From: Verrucomicrobiota bacterium
GTDB lineage: Bacteria > Verrucomicrobiota > Verrucomicrobiia > Opitutales > Opitutaceae
Length of the DNA: 64,000 nt
Assembly: GCA_014584295.1 (NCBI GenBank)
Contig: JACTNC010000034.1
Span: forward strand, 62,001 to 126,000
Direction: 5' to 3'
Numbering within the stretch: position 1 is the first letter of the stretch; the number at the start of each line of letters is the position of its first letter. The translations under genes were made by a program, and so were the position numbers. Positions 34,796 to 44,823 of this stretch are shown here, piece after piece. Under the pieces are notes generated by a model, which was not told where the DNA came from, did no database searches, and worked only from the letters and a program-made list of their open reading frames with translations.

Positions 34796-37700
34796 GTGTC
34801 GTCCGCCGCCGATTTCGTCCACCTTCACGTTCACTCCGACTACAGCCTTCTCGATGGCGCCTGTCGCATGGACCGACTGATGAACCGGGCGGAGGAACTC
34901 GGAATGAAGGCCATCGCCCTTACCGATCACGGCAACTTGTTCGGGGCAATCGAGTTCTACAACGCGGCCAAGGCCAAGGGCATCAAACCGCTGATGGGTT
35001 GCGAAATCTACCTGGTGGAGTCCTCCCGGCTTGAAAAGCTCGGTCGCGCGGAAGACGGCAAGAACTACTATCACCTCGGTCTTATCGCCCGCAACCTCCA
35101 AGGCTACCAGAATCTGCTCAAGCTTGTCTCAGATGCACACCTGAAAGGCTTCTATTACAAACCGCGCGCCGATTACGAAACGCTCTCACAATACGCCGGC
35201 GGACTGATCGCATTCTCAGGCTGCATGTCGGCGATCATCCCCTATCATCTGCGCCACGATCGTTTTGAAGAGGCCTGCAAGGCGACCGCCAGGTTTGTGG
35301 ATATCTTTGGACGGGAGAACTTTTTCATCGAACTTCAGGATCATGGGATTCCCGAGCAGAGAGAAATAATCCCTGGGCTGCTGAAGATCGCCGAGAAGTT
35401 CAACCTCAAGGTGATTTGCACGAACGACGTCCACTATGTCCACAAGGACGACGCAGCCCCGCACGATGCCCTGCTTTGCATCCAAACCGGCACAAAAATA
35501 GCCGACGAAAACCGGATGAAGCTCGATGGCGTGCAATTCTATCTGAAGAGTCGCGATGAAATGGCCGCGCTTTTTTCGGAAGTGCCGGAATCCCTTACCA
35601 ACACCGTGGCCGTTGCCGAAATGTGCGATCTCACGATCCCATTCCCGAAGGGGTCGGAACGGTACCCACGCTATCCACTGCCTGTGGAAATCGAAGGGAA
35701 ATACGATCGCGGTTCCTATCTTCATCAACTTTGTGTGGAAGGACTCAGGTCGCGCTACGCCATCGAACACGCTGAAATAGTAAGACGTCCTGCTGTGGCC
35801 GAGCGACTCGCCATCCTGACCAACCTCGTCCCGGGGGTAAAACCGTCCGCGCCCGATTACAGCGGCCTTGAGCGCGAGGAGTTGCTGGCTCTGCGCATGG
35901 AATTCGAGCTCACCATCATCTCGGTCACGGGATTCGTCGACTATTTCCTCGTTGTCTGGGATTTCATCGCCTGGGCAAAATCTCATGGGATTCCCGTCGG
36001 TCCGGGACGTGGCTCAGGCGCCGGATGCCTCGTGGCCTACCTTCTCGGCATTACCAACCTTGATCCGATTCGCTTCGGTCTCCTCTTCGAACGCTTCCTC
36101 AATCCCGAGCGCGTTTCTCCCCCGGACTTCGACATCGATTTTTGCATGCGCCGCCGCGGAGAGGTGATCGACTATGTCCGCGAAAAATACGGCAAGGACT
36201 GCGTGGCCAACATCATCACCTACGGAACCCTGGGCGCAAAAATGGTGATCCGGGATGTCGCTCGGGTGAATGACATGGCCTATGCGGAGGCGGACAGACT
36301 GGCGAAAATGATTCCCGACGAATTGAACATTTCCCTCGAGAGCGCGATCGCCAAGAGCGCCGAGCTCCGGGCCGAAATCGGCCGGAATCCGGCCGCAAAG
36401 CGGATCGTGGAATCGGCACGTGTGCTCGAAGGCATGGTGCGCAACACCGGCAAACACGCGGCGGGCATCATCATCACCGACAGGCGACTTGATGATTTCG
36501 TACCGCTCACCCTGCAGGAGGGCGACGTCACCGTGCAGTTTGACATGAATGCCGTGGGCAAGCTGGGTCTTCTGAAGATGGATTTCCTCGGCCTCAAGAC
36601 CCTCACGGTCATCTCCGATGCGGTTGCAAACGTGAGGCGGACAGCGGACCCGAAGTTCGACATTGAAGCCATTCCGCTCGATGACGCGCGGACCTACGAA
36701 CTGCTCAACTCGGGAAGAACGGTCGGGGTTTTCCAGCTTGAATCCGGCGGCATGCAGAACGCCTCCAAACTCGTCGGCATTTCAAACATCGACGACATCA
36801 ACGCGGTCGGCGCCCTCTACCGCCCCGGGCCGATGGCGTTCATCCCCGACTACGCGCGCGGCAAAAAGGATCCCGCATCGGTCAGTTATCCCCACCCGCT
36901 GCTGGAGCCAATCCTCAAGGAAACCTACGGCATCATCGTTTATCAGGAGCAGGTGATGGAATGCGCCAAGATCGTCGCAGGCTATACGCTTGGCGGCGCC
37001 GACATGCTGCGCCGGGCAATGGGCAAGAAGGACGCGGAGGCGATGGCGAGGGAACGCGTGAAATTTGTCGAGGGAGCAAAACGGCTGCACGGTATCGACG
37101 AAAAGAAATCGAATGAGATCTTCGACCTCCTCAACAAGTTTGCCAGCTACGGATTCAACAAGTCCCACTCGGCAGCCTATGCGGTCATCAGCTATCAGAC
37201 GGCCTATCTGAAGGCAAATTACCCCGTGGAATTCATGGCCGCCGTTCTGACGACCGAACTGGGAAACTCGGAGAAAGTCGCCCACTTCATCAGCGAGGCC
37301 GAAGCCATGGGTCTCACGGTGCTGGGACCGGACATAAACGAGAGTCGCGAGAACTTCACGCCGGTACGGGCGTCGACTGCAGACAAAGGAGGCGCCATCC
37401 GATTCGGCCTTGCAGGAATCAAGGGCGTGGGGGAAGGCGCCGCACGGAAAGTCATAGAGGAGCGCGAGAAGAACGGACCGTTCGCCAGTTTCAAGGATTT
37501 TGTTCGACGCGTGGACACGAAGGCTCTCAACAAACGTGTGCTCGAGCATCTCGTGAAAACAGGGGCCTTCGACTTCTCCGGAGAAGCGCGAAAAGTCCTG
37601 TTCGACGGCATAGACGCCATGCTGGCGGAGGCGTCCTCACTGGCGCGGGATCTCGCCAAGGGTCAGGATTCCTTCCTCGACATGCTTTCGGAGAACACGC

Positions 37701-38461
37701 CACCGCCTGTAGTCAACCTCCAGCGAACCGCGGGTGGATCTGCCGCGGATGGTGAGCCGGATACGGAATTTTCTCCGACGGAGCGCCTGAGGTTTGAAAA
37801 GGAACTCCTTGGTTTCTACGTCTCCGGGCACCCCTTGGACAACTACGCGGCGCTGACAGAGGCACTGGACACATTACCGATAGCAGAGCTCCTCGATCAG
37901 GAAAACCGAACGCAGTTCAGAATCTGCGGCATCGCAAACGGACTTTCGAAGAAGCTTTCAAAGAAGGACAACCAACCGTGGATGGCCTTTACGTTGGCCA
38001 CAAGAAACGGGGCACTACCGTTCAACATGTTCCCCGACGCATTCAAAACCTATGGGCACAATCTCGCCGAAAATGCCTCGCTCGCCGTGCTGGGTACCAT
38101 TCTCAAGGGTGATGACGGCACCCGGATCAATGTGAAGGAGGTGTATCCACTGGACCTCTACACCGCAAATCACGTCACGCGGGTTACCTGGCTGCTCCGT
38201 CCCACCCATCCAGCGGTATCCGGATTTCTCACGCTCCTGCGTGAGACCTGCACAGCCTATCCAGGGGACACGCGCAATCTTATCGGATTCCTCTTTGAGG
38301 ATCGTGTTGCGCCGATAGCCGAGACGAGCGGGGCGCTGGGGTGGAAGATTTCAGGTCCTGTCTTCCAGCAGCTTCGCACCCACCCCTCCGTCGTCGGCAT
38401 GCAAATCGAAACACGCGCGCTCGAGATCAAGGTGACGACGCGTCGCCCGGCAAGAAAATAG
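34796..38461 (+). CDS. dnaE: DNA polymerase III alpha subunit
   Basis: 1221 aa, GTG start. PHP domain HLHVHSDYSLLDGA and LTDHGNLFGA, polymerase catalytic PDFDIDFCMRRRGEV (about residues 442-456, acidic pair of the palm), the GPGRGSGAGCLVAYLLGI loop, little fingers, and C-terminal helix-hairpin-helix/OB region (FRICGIANGLSKKLSKKDN). Replicative polymerase in the holoenzyme. The alternate ATG at 34868 would cut the PHP domain. Followed 17 bases later by the rRNA methyltransferase gene. Confidence 0.97.
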   Translation: MSSAADFVHLHVHSDYSLLDGACRMDRLMNRAEELGMKAIALTDHGNLFGAIEFYNAAKAKGIKPLMGCEIYLVESSRLEKLGRAEDGKNYYHLGLIARNLQGYQNLLKLVSDAHLKGFYYKPRADYETLSQYAGGLIAFSGCMSAIIPYHLRHDRFEEACKATARFVDIFGRENFFIELQDHGIPEQREIIPGLLKIAEKFNLKVICTNDVHYVHKDDAAPHDALLCIQTGTKIADENRMKLDGVQFYLKSRDEMAALFSEVPESLTNTVAVAEMCDLTIPFPKGSERYPRYPLPVEIEGKYDRGSYLHQLCVEGLRSRYAIEHAEIVRRPAVAERLAILTNLVPGVKPSAPDYSGLEREELLALRMEFELTIISVTGFVDYFLVVWDFIAWAKSHGIPVGPGRGSGAGCLVAYLLGITNLDPIRFGLLFERFLNPERVSPPDFDIDFCMRRRGEVIDYVREKYGKDCVANIITYGTLGAKMVIRDVARVNDMAYAEADRLAKMIPDELNISLESAIAKSAELRAEIGRNPAAKRIVESARVLEGMVRNTGKHAAGIIITDRRLDDFVPLTLQEGDVTVQFDMNAVGKLGLLKMDFLGLKTLTVISDAVANVRRTADPKFDIEAIPLDDARTYELLNSGRTVGVFQLESGGMQNASKLVGISNIDDINAVGALYRPGPMAFIPDYARGKKDPASVSYPHPLLEPILKETYGIIVYQEQVMECAKIVAGYTLGGADMLRRAMGKKDAEAMARERVKFVEGAKRLHGIDEKKSNEIFDLLNKFASYGFNKSHSAAYAVISYQTAYLKANYPVEFMAAVLTTELGNSEKVAHFISEAEAMGLTVLGPDINESRENFTPVRASTADKGGAIRFGLAGIKGVGEGAARKVIEEREKNGPFASFKDFVRRVDTKALNKRVLEHLVKTGAFDFSGEARKVLFDGIDAMLAEASSLARDLAKGQDSFLDMLSENTPPPVVNLQRTAGGSAADGEPDTEFSPTERLRFEKELLGFYVSGHPLDNYAALTEALDTLPIAELLDQENRTQFRICGIANGLSKKLSKKDNQPWMAFTLATRNGALPFNMFPDAFKTYGHNLAENASLAVLGTILKGDDGTRINVKEVYPLDLYTANHVTRVTWLLRPTHPAVSGFLTLLRETCTAYPGDTRNLIGFLFEDRVAPIAETSGALGWKISGPVFQQLRTHPSVVGMQIETRALEIKVTTRRPARK

Positions 38462-38478
38462 CCTGGCCTTCCCAAACC

Positions 38479-39624
38479 ATGTTCGACCCCTCCACGCTCA
38501 ATCGCGCCGCTCACATCATCCGTGGGGTCACACCGCGGTTGCCCGCCGACGCCGTGATGCGGCTGGAGCTCGCTGCAAACCGGAATCTTTCCGCAGCCGC
38601 ACGCAGTGCCGTAGCGCGGGCGGTTTTCAGCTATTACCGCTGGCTGAAGTGGCTGCGCACTCACGAATCCATCCAGCTCCAGGTCAATGACGCCCTCGAT
38701 CGACAGGCACGATACGAGCGCGCCCCCCTTACAACAAAGATTGAAGCACTTGCGAGCCGAGCTGTGCCCGATTGGCTTTCCAGCGAGGTTGTGCTGCCGC
38801 CGGAAACCCTGCGTTTGATGCAACTTGAACCGGTGCTGTGGCTGCGGAGTCGACCGGGTATGCGAACCCAGCTCGGTCAGGAATTGAACGATTGCGAATT
38901 GCCCGCTGCATGGTCCGAGAATAGAGCGCTCGCCGCCGAAGCAAAGCATGCACTACGGTACAATGGCAGGCGGGATCTCTTTACCACAGGAGCATTTCAA
39001 CGAGGTGCATTTGAGATTCAGGATATCGCTTCTCAGCTCGTCGGCCATGCCTGCGCTCCACGACCTGGAGAAACGTGGTGGGACGCCTGCGCGGGAGAAG
39101 GAGGAAAGAGCCTTCACCTTGCTGACCAGATGGCCAACCGTGGCACCGTATGGGCAAGCGATCGGTCCTTGCGACGGCTCGAGCAACTCAAGCGCCGTTT
39201 TGCGCGGGCGCAATTGTTCAATACGCGTATTGCGCCATGGGAGAATGCAGAGTCCCTGCCCACGCAGACCCGGTTTGACGGAATCCTTCTTGATGCACCC
39301 TGCAGTGGCGTGGGAACGTGGCAACGAAATCCCCATGCCAGATGGACAACCACACCGCGCGATGTTGCCGAACTCGCGGCTGTCCAGGCCCGGCTCCTTG
39401 ACCAGGTGACCGCTCAACTCAAGCCTGGTGGGCGCCTGATCTATGCAGTCTGCACGCTCACTCGTTCGGAGACGAGCACCATCGCCGATGCCTTTGGCAA
39501 GAGGCATCCAGGCATGATCCCTGACCCTGTCTTCACTCACTCTCCGTCCACTCAGGTATTCCTTTGGCCGCATGAATTGCGCTCAAACGGCATGTTCATT
39601 GCCGCCTGGCGGCGCCAGGAATGA
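38479..39624 (+). CDS. RsmB-type 16S rRNA (cytosine-5) methyltransferase, NOL1/NOP2/Sun family
   Basis: 381 aa from ATG 38479. N-terminal helical NusB-like region, then SAM motif WWDACAGEGGKSLHLAD (about 197-213), the catalytic LDAPCSGVGTWQRNPHARW with the PC dipeptide, and YAVCTLTRSE with the second Cys. Methylates C5 of a cytosine, most likely in 16S rRNA (RsmB or RsmF type). Gene follows dnaE and overlaps the next by ATGA. Confidence 0.88.
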   Translation: MFDPSTLNRAAHIIRGVTPRLPADAVMRLELAANRNLSAAARSAVARAVFSYYRWLKWLRTHESIQLQVNDALDRQARYERAPLTTKIEALASRAVPDWLSSEVVLPPETLRLMQLEPVLWLRSRPGMRTQLGQELNDCELPAAWSENRALAAEAKHALRYNGRRDLFTTGAFQRGAFEIQDIASQLVGHACAPRPGETWWDACAGEGGKSLHLADQMANRGTVWASDRSLRRLEQLKRRFARAQLFNTRIAPWENAESLPTQTRFDGILLDAPCSGVGTWQRNPHARWTTTPRDVAELAAVQARLLDQVTAQLKPGGRLIYAVCTLTRSETSTIADAFGKRHPGMIPDPVFTHSPSTQVFLWPHELRSNGMFIAAWRRQE

Positions 39625-40412
39625 CAGCACACTCTGGCAGGAAATCGGAAAAATCGCGCGGAAAAATCAACGCGTCGACCGTTCAGGCGGATTTCAACGA
39701 CCTCACCGCAGTCCTGCATTATACCAAGGCCGCGCACGAACTCGGACTTTGGGCTTCGGAGCGACTGATGATTGATCGTCATTTTCCCAATCGCAGCGCA
39801 AGCCTGCTCGAACTCGGATGCGGTGCAGGAAGGGTTTCGATCGCTATGTGGAGCCTCGGTTATTCGAGGCTGACCGGAATAGATTTTGCAGAGCAGTTGA
39901 TCGACCAGGCCAAGGCTCTTGCTGCGGAGCGGGGCGCAACCAGCCTCGTTTTCCGTCACGCTGACGCCACTTCACTGCCAGCCGATCTGTCACGAGAACC
40001 GTTCGAAGGCGTGCTTTTTCTTTTCAATGGTTTGATGCAGATCCCGGGGCGCGACAATCGCCGCATCGCGCTTCGCGAGGCGCGACGAGTTTGCAAGGTT
40101 GGGTCCCCGCTGCTATTTACCACCCATGACCGTGAGGATTCGCGGATCGAGCGCTCCCTGTGGCGGCTCGAATCCACCCGTTGGTCGATGGGCATGCAGG
40201 ATTCGCGCCTTGTCGAGTTCGGTGACCGCTATTTCGAAGACGAGGCGGGGCGAACCTTCATGCATCTTCCCACTCGAACTGAGATACTCGAGGACCTTGA
40301 GGCAACGGGTTGGACGCACGTCTTCGATGAAATGCGGCGGCGGCTCGCAAAGGAGAGCAAGCCGGTACACGACTTTTCCGATGAATGCAGGTTCTGGGTC
40401 GCAACTGCCTAG
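39621..40412 (+). CDS. class I SAM-dependent methyltransferase
   Basis: 263 aa. LLELGCGAGRVSIAMWSLGYSRLTGIDFAEQLI is motif I through the acidic loop, FLFNGLMQIPGRDNRR and EARRVCKVGSPLLFTTHD follow. Small-molecule methyltransferase fold; substrate cannot be read. Overlaps the RsmB-type gene by ATGA, so it is translationally coupled to it. Confidence 0.82.
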   Translation: MTAHSGRKSEKSRGKINASTVQADFNDLTAVLHYTKAAHELGLWASERLMIDRHFPNRSASLLELGCGAGRVSIAMWSLGYSRLTGIDFAEQLIDQAKALAAERGATSLVFRHADATSLPADLSREPFEGVLFLFNGLMQIPGRDNRRIALREARRVCKVGSPLLFTTHDREDSRIERSLWRLESTRWSMGMQDSRLVEFGDRYFEDEAGRTFMHLPTRTEILEDLEATGWTHVFDEMRRRLAKESKPVHDFSDECRFWVATA

Positions 40413-40486
40413 CGTAAAGGCGTAGACCTCAAGCCTCGCCGGCGATCTTGCACGGTCCAAGTGGAGTGTCTTTAGTCAATACGCTC

Positions 40487-41338
40487 ATGTCCTTCTCGAA
40501 TGACAGACTCTGGCTGTGGCTGGGAGCCGCCTGCTACCTTGCGGGATTCGCCTTGGGCACGCTATCGATGGCCAGAAAGAAGCCGCATTCGCGAGCAGTG
40601 ATGTATTTCATCGTGGGGGCAGGCTATGTTTTCCAAACGATGGGATTGTATTTGCGCGGTGCCGCCGTGCGCGGTTGCCCTTTGGGCAACCAGTTCGAGA
40701 TCCTTCAGTTCACAGGGTGGTCAGCGACAACCCTTTACCTTCTGGTAGGCGCGACATTCCGCCTCAGCCTCCTTGGCTATGCAACATCATTGCTTTCGGC
40801 GGCCCTTGCGATTGTTTCCCTGAGCATTCCTTCCCTCGATACAACGCGCCGTGTTGGCATATTCGGAGGCAATCCTTGGATCGAATTCCATGCGGCCTTG
40901 GCACTTTTCAGCTACGGTGTCTTTGCGCTGCTCTCGCTGACCTCGGCGCTTTTCCTGATCCGCCACTCCTCGCTGAAGAACAAGCGACTCAGTGGCGCAT
41001 TCGCCTTCCTGCCATCCATTGTAGACCTCGATCACATCTCTCTTCGCCTGCTCATCACGGGCGTTGGACTTCTCGCCGCATCGCTTGCTGTCGGGTCAGT
41101 CTGGTGGTTTCGGGATACCAGCATCGTCAATCTCTCAAAATTGCTCATAACCGCGGGGATTTGGCTGGCATACGCCGTCGCGCTTGCCCTTAGGCTCGGC
41201 AGTTTGCTGCTCCCGAAACGCCTGGCTTGGGTGTGCATTATTCTCTTTGCCGCGGCACTGATTTCACTCTGGCCCGTTGATGCGAGCAGAAACCTTCCGC
41301 CCAAGGCAGATTCCGCGGCAGACCATTCGCCCATATGA
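40487..41338 (+). CDS. HemX/CcsA-like membrane protein
   Basis: 283 aa from ATG 40487, about eight transmembrane segments. The GCPLGNQFEILQFTGW segment and HAALALFSYGVFALLSLTSALFLIRH are typical of the cytochrome c assembly (CcsA/HemX) family. Because it overlaps hemA by ATGA, the Bacillus HemX role (membrane regulator of glutamyl-tRNA reductase amount) is the best guess; a cytochrome c maturation role is the alternative. No CcsB/ResB is adjacent. Confidence 0.8.
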   Translation: MSFSNDRLWLWLGAACYLAGFALGTLSMARKKPHSRAVMYFIVGAGYVFQTMGLYLRGAAVRGCPLGNQFEILQFTGWSATTLYLLVGATFRLSLLGYATSLLSAALAIVSLSIPSLDTTRRVGIFGGNPWIEFHAALALFSYGVFALLSLTSALFLIRHSSLKNKRLSGAFAFLPSIVDLDHISLRLLITGVGLLAASLAVGSVWWFRDTSIVNLSKLLITAGIWLAYAVALALRLGSLLLPKRLAWVCIILFAAALISLWPVDASRNLPPKADSAADHSPI

Positions 41339-42468
41339 GCGAACGCGAACATACCGCCTCCTCCTTCTTCGTTCTGGGTGCCGACCACCACACCGCATCC
41401 CTCGAGACGCGTGAAAAGCTCGCACTGTCTGCGGATCGACTAAACAGCTTCCAGCTGCAGATCGAGAAATTGAGCGGACTTAGCGAGCTGGCGGTGCTCA
41501 GTACCTGCAATCGCGTGGAAATCTACGGAGTGGCCGATTCCCCGGTTGTGATTGATCGCGTACAGGAAGAATTCTGTACCTCCTGCAACTTGTCTCGGTC
41601 ACAGCTTGAGCCGATCAGACATCTCGCAACGGACCGCGATGCGGTCGCCCATCTCATGGCCGTAGCCTCCGGCCTCGAATCCCAAATGCTGGGCGAAAAC
41701 GAAATCTTTGGTCAGGTGAAGTCGGCCTATCAGGCAGCACAGGCGCGGCACACGGTGGGGCCCGTGCTCAACCGAATTTTCCAAAAGACGTTTCAAGGCG
41801 CCAAACACATCCGCACTCACACCGGGATCACGGTCGGTCAAATCAGCGTGGCAAACGTCGCAGTCGATCTGGCGACCACCATTTTCGGTGACCTCAAATC
41901 GGCCCAGGTGTTGCTCCTTGGTGCTGGAGAAATTGGCGAAAAAACCGCCGTTGCCCTCCGCAGCCGTGGAGCTGAGTCGCTGACGGTATCAAGTCGCACC
42001 CTGACCAAGGCCATGGAGCTGGCCACACGCTTCGGCGGCGCCGCCCTTCCGTTTGAGACAATCCCTGTTCACCTCCACAAGTTCGACATTGTCGTGTGTT
42101 CAACTTCCGCCCCGGGCGCGGTCATTACACTTTTCACCGCAACAACCGCCTTGCGCCGCCGCCCCGTGCACCCGATCCTTTTTATCGATCTGGCAATGCC
42201 TCGCGACATTGAACCTGGTGTCGCCAAGCTCGAAAATGCGTACCTCTACAACCTCGATGATCTTGCGCGCATTGCAGAGGGCAATCGGGCGGCCCGCCAG
42301 GCGGAGGTCGCCAAGGCAAGATCCATCGTCGCGGAGCGTGCACAAGCCATTTGGAAGCAGATTGAACTGTCGTCCGCTTCCCTCGGTCATGGCCGCCCCG
42401 GCACGGCAACGGCACTAACACCGCAGCCTCCCCTTCCGGGGCTGGATAGGGGAGCCAGCAGCACCTGA
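41335..42468 (+). CDS. hemA: glutamyl-tRNA reductase, C-terminally short
   Basis: 377 aa against about 415-430 in most bacteria. Catalytic Cys58 in LSTCNRVEIYG, the ESQMLGENEIFGQVKSAY substrate region, the NADPH-binding VLLLGAGEIGEKTA and the LFIDLAMPRDIEPG segment are complete. Converts Glu-tRNA to glutamate-1-semialdehyde, the first step of tetrapyrrole synthesis. The long spinal helix ends near residue 350; the remaining 25 residues (GRPGTATALTPQPPLPGLDRG...) are low-complexity and the dimerisation domain is largely missing. No alternative frame nearby restores it. Coupled to the HemX-like gene by ATGA. Confidence 0.92.
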   Translation: MSEREHTASSFFVLGADHHTASLETREKLALSADRLNSFQLQIEKLSGLSELAVLSTCNRVEIYGVADSPVVIDRVQEEFCTSCNLSRSQLEPIRHLATDRDAVAHLMAVASGLESQMLGENEIFGQVKSAYQAAQARHTVGPVLNRIFQKTFQGAKHIRTHTGITVGQISVANVAVDLATTIFGDLKSAQVLLLGAGEIGEKTAVALRSRGAESLTVSSRTLTKAMELATRFGGAALPFETIPVHLHKFDIVVCSTSAPGAVITLFTATTALRRRPVHPILFIDLAMPRDIEPGVAKLENAYLYNLDDLARIAEGNRAARQAEVAKARSIVAERAQAIWKQIELSSASLGHGRPGTATALTPQPPLPGLDRGASST

Positions 42469-42607
42469 TCGGCGGATCAAATTGCAAAGGAGCCCGTGCC
42501 TTGGGAGGTGGGAAGTGATTCAGCGCCATGTGGATCGCCGTATCCGTGCGTTTGAAGAAAATTGCCATGACCAGGAGATAGGCCAAAGTACGCCATGTCC
42601 TGATGAC

Positions 42608-42638
42608 AAAAAAACCCGCATCCGGAGATGCGGGTTTT
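42608..42638 (-). terminator. Rho-independent terminator of pal
   Basis: Perfect 12-bp inverted repeat AAAACCCGCATC (42611-42622) and GATGCGGGTTTT (42627-42638) with a CGGA loop; on the minus strand it is followed by seven U. Sits 25 bases past the pal stop. It may also weakly end hemA transcription on the plus strand. Confidence 0.88.
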
Positions 42639-42662
42639 GAAAACCTGGAGAAAAATTCTTGC

Positions 42663-43232
42663 CTACTTTTTAAGAAAAACGAGATCCACACGACGATCCT
42701 TGGCAGCCTGTTCGGCCGAAGCATTCTCCACTGCATCAAGGTCCCCTTTGGACAGGGTCTCGATACGATCCGCAGCGACCCCAAGGGACTGCAGGTACTG
42801 CTTTGCCGAGGCTGCCCGTCGATCGCCAAGCGCAAGATTGTATTCAGCCGTTCCCTTCCAGTCGCAATGGCCCTCAAGAAGGATCCTCTGCTCAGGATGT
42901 TCGTTCAGCAGCTTCTGGGCCTCCTGGAGCTTGGAACGCTCGGAAGCGCGGATGGCAGACTTGTCAAAGTCAAAATACACCGGATCGACGAGGTCGCGAA
43001 TCTGGTCACCGATTTCAGTCCCCTTGCGGGCCTCAAGTCCGGCTGCCGAGGCGTCAGTCGCGCCCGCAAGGCTTGAGTCCAAGGGATTTAGGTTATCTGT
43101 CCCCGCGCCACCGGCTCCTTGGCCGAGTACGGTATCGTTGGGCGAGGGACGCTTGGGCTTCTTGCTGCAGCCCGCAAATGCAATTGCGGCACCGACAAGG
43201 ATGAAGGTGAGTTTCTTCGAGAAGAGATTCAT
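42663..43232 (-). CDS. pal: peptidoglycan-associated lipoprotein, OmpA C-terminal domain
   Basis: 189 aa. Signal with lipobox AFAGC (Cys22), Gly/Ala/Ser-rich spacer to about residue 75, then an OmpA-like peptidoglycan-binding domain: YFDFDKSAIRASERSKL, LLEGHCDWKGTAEYNLALGDRRA, YLQSLGVAADRI. Anchored in the outer membrane and bound to DAP-type murein. The tol genes that usually neighbour pal are not in the window. Confidence 0.9.
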   Translation of the reverse strand: MNLFSKKLTFILVGAAIAFAGCSKKPKRPSPNDTVLGQGAGGAGTDNLNPLDSSLAGATDASAAGLEARKGTEIGDQIRDLVDPVYFDFDKSAIRASERSKLQEAQKLLNEHPEQRILLEGHCDWKGTAEYNLALGDRRAASAKQYLQSLGVAADRIETLSKGDLDAVENASAEQAAKDRRVDLVFLKK

Positions 43233-43311
43233 GAGATGGGCGGCGGATTGACCTTATCAAGCAAGGGTTTTCGCTCGGCAAGTCATTTATCCCGAGACTA
43301 CGAATTCATCC

Positions 43312-44172
43312 ATGTTTCAGCCTGAACGGTGCTTCCTATTCGACAATGGGTCGCTTCGTCCGGCAGCCACTCTGTCGCTCCGTTCGGTGGCTGATCGTCT
43401 CCAAAGGCGAATCGAGTGTCCAGTCACACCGGTCTCGCTGTTGCATTCGAATGCAGTTTCACCCGGTGACCTGAACGGCCGTCCTGCGGAACTTCTTGAG
43501 CCCGCCCTGAAGGCCGCGCTTGCGCAAGGCATAAGATCGGTCGTGCTGCTCCCGTTGTTCTTTGGACCGAGCAACGCCGTCGCCGACTATCTGCCTAGGC
43601 GCTTGCGGACTCTCACAGCGCTCTATCCCGAGGCCTCCATCAGTCTGGCGCGATGCATTGTCGATACAGCCAGCTTCGATGACCGGCGCATTGCAGGCCT
43701 GATCGCACAACGGGTTCGGTCGACGTTCAAGTCCGGACTCGTAAACACGCAAGCACGGGTGATCCTCGTCGATCACGGAAGTCCACAGCCTGAGGTGACC
43801 GCTGTGCGTGATCATCTTGGACAACAACTGGCCGATTTAATGGCTGGCGAGATTCACGGCGTGCATGTCGCTTCGATGGAGCGTCGTCCCGGGCCCCGAT
43901 TTGCATTCAACGATCCTCTGCTGATCGATCGCCTTACGACGCCGCCATGCAATTCCGGCGATGTCATCCTGGCTCTTCAGTTTTTTTCATCAGGCCGGCA
44001 TGCAGGGCCGGATGGTGATATCGCCGCCATTTGCGACGAGGCCCAAAGACGATGTCCGGCACTCAGCATCCGCGTCACAGAGCCCCTTGGGGACGGCGAG
44101 GCGCTCATCAACGTACTCGCCGATCGTTTCCAGGAAGTGTGTCAGGCCCCCGCGCCGCCCAGGGTCGCCTGA
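43312..44172 (+). CDS. CbiX-like sirohydrochlorin chelatase
   Basis: 286 aa with two related halves, as in long CbiX. Conserved metal-site motif in the second half is LVDHGSPQPEV (about 145-155); the corresponding first-half motif reads LFDNGSLRPA, with Asn for His. SVVLLPLFFGPSNAVADYLP and ILALQFFSSGRHAGPDGDI are the two characteristic loop segments. Would insert Co or Fe (CbiX/SirB type) into sirohydrochlorin, linking to siroheme or cobalamin. Located near hemA with pal in between on the other strand. Confidence 0.78.
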   Translation: MFQPERCFLFDNGSLRPAATLSLRSVADRLQRRIECPVTPVSLLHSNAVSPGDLNGRPAELLEPALKAALAQGIRSVVLLPLFFGPSNAVADYLPRRLRTLTALYPEASISLARCIVDTASFDDRRIAGLIAQRVRSTFKSGLVNTQARVILVDHGSPQPEVTAVRDHLGQQLADLMAGEIHGVHVASMERRPGPRFAFNDPLLIDRLTTPPCNSGDVILALQFFSSGRHAGPDGDIAAICDEAQRRCPALSIRVTEPLGDGEALINVLADRFQEVCQAPAPPRVA

Positions 44173-44175
44173 TCC

Positions 44176-44823
44176 TCAAATCGGCTTCTTCGGCTCGATC
44201 AATCCGATTTCCAAGGCGTACCGCGTCAGGCTGGCAACGTCGTGCAGATTCAGTTTCCGCATGAGGTTGGTTCGGTGATTGTCCACGGTCTTCACGCTTA
44301 TGTTCAGCTTTGACGCGATCTCCTTCGTGCTGTGGCTTTCCGCCACCAACTGCAGAATCTCGCGCTCGCGATCCGTCAGGAAATCGCTCGAGGCGCTCGC
44401 CGAGGGATTGGCGACCACATTTCGCAGCAGCGCGGCAACCGCGGGGCCGAAATAAGTGCCACCATTGGCAACCGTTTCGAGCCCCTTCTTGAATTCAAAA
44501 AGACCTGCAGTCTTCTCAACGAAGCCGTGTGCGCCCGCCTCGAGCATTTCGCGCACAAGCATCGGGTTTTCGTGACCCGAAAACACGAGGACACGCAGAT
44601 TGCGGAGCTGCTTCGTCAGGCGGCGCAGCAGATCCACGCCGTTCAATCCGGGAAGTTTGGCATCGAGCACGATCACATCAGGCAAAGCCTCTAGACACAG
44701 GGCATAGGCGCTCTGTCCGTCTCCGCTTTCCCCCACGAGTTTGTAGTTCACATCCGTGCGCAGGATTTCGACAAGCATTTCCCGGATGGCGGTTTGATCT
44801 TCAACGATGACAAGACGTTTCAT
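44176..44823 (-). CDS. NarL/FixJ-type response regulator
   Basis: 215 aa. Receiver: [11 protein letters not shown], phosphoacceptor Asp in [13 protein letters not shown] (about residue 54), VFSGHE and EKTAG lysine. Output Lux[39 protein letters not shown]. Unlike the regulator at 8042, all catalytic receiver residues are intact. No kinase adjacent. Convergent with the CbiX-like gene, 3 bases between stops. Confidence 0.92.
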   Translation of the reverse strand: MKRLVIVEDQTAIREMLVEILRTDVNYKLVGESGDGQSAYALCLEALPDVIVLDAKLPGLNGVDLLRRLTKQLRNLRVLVFSGHENPMLVREMLEAGAHGFVEKTAGLFEFKKGLETVANGGTYFGPAVAALLRNVVANPSASASSDFLTDREREILQLVAESHSTKEIASKLNISVKTVDNHRTNLMRKLNLHDVASLTRYALEIGLIEPKKPI

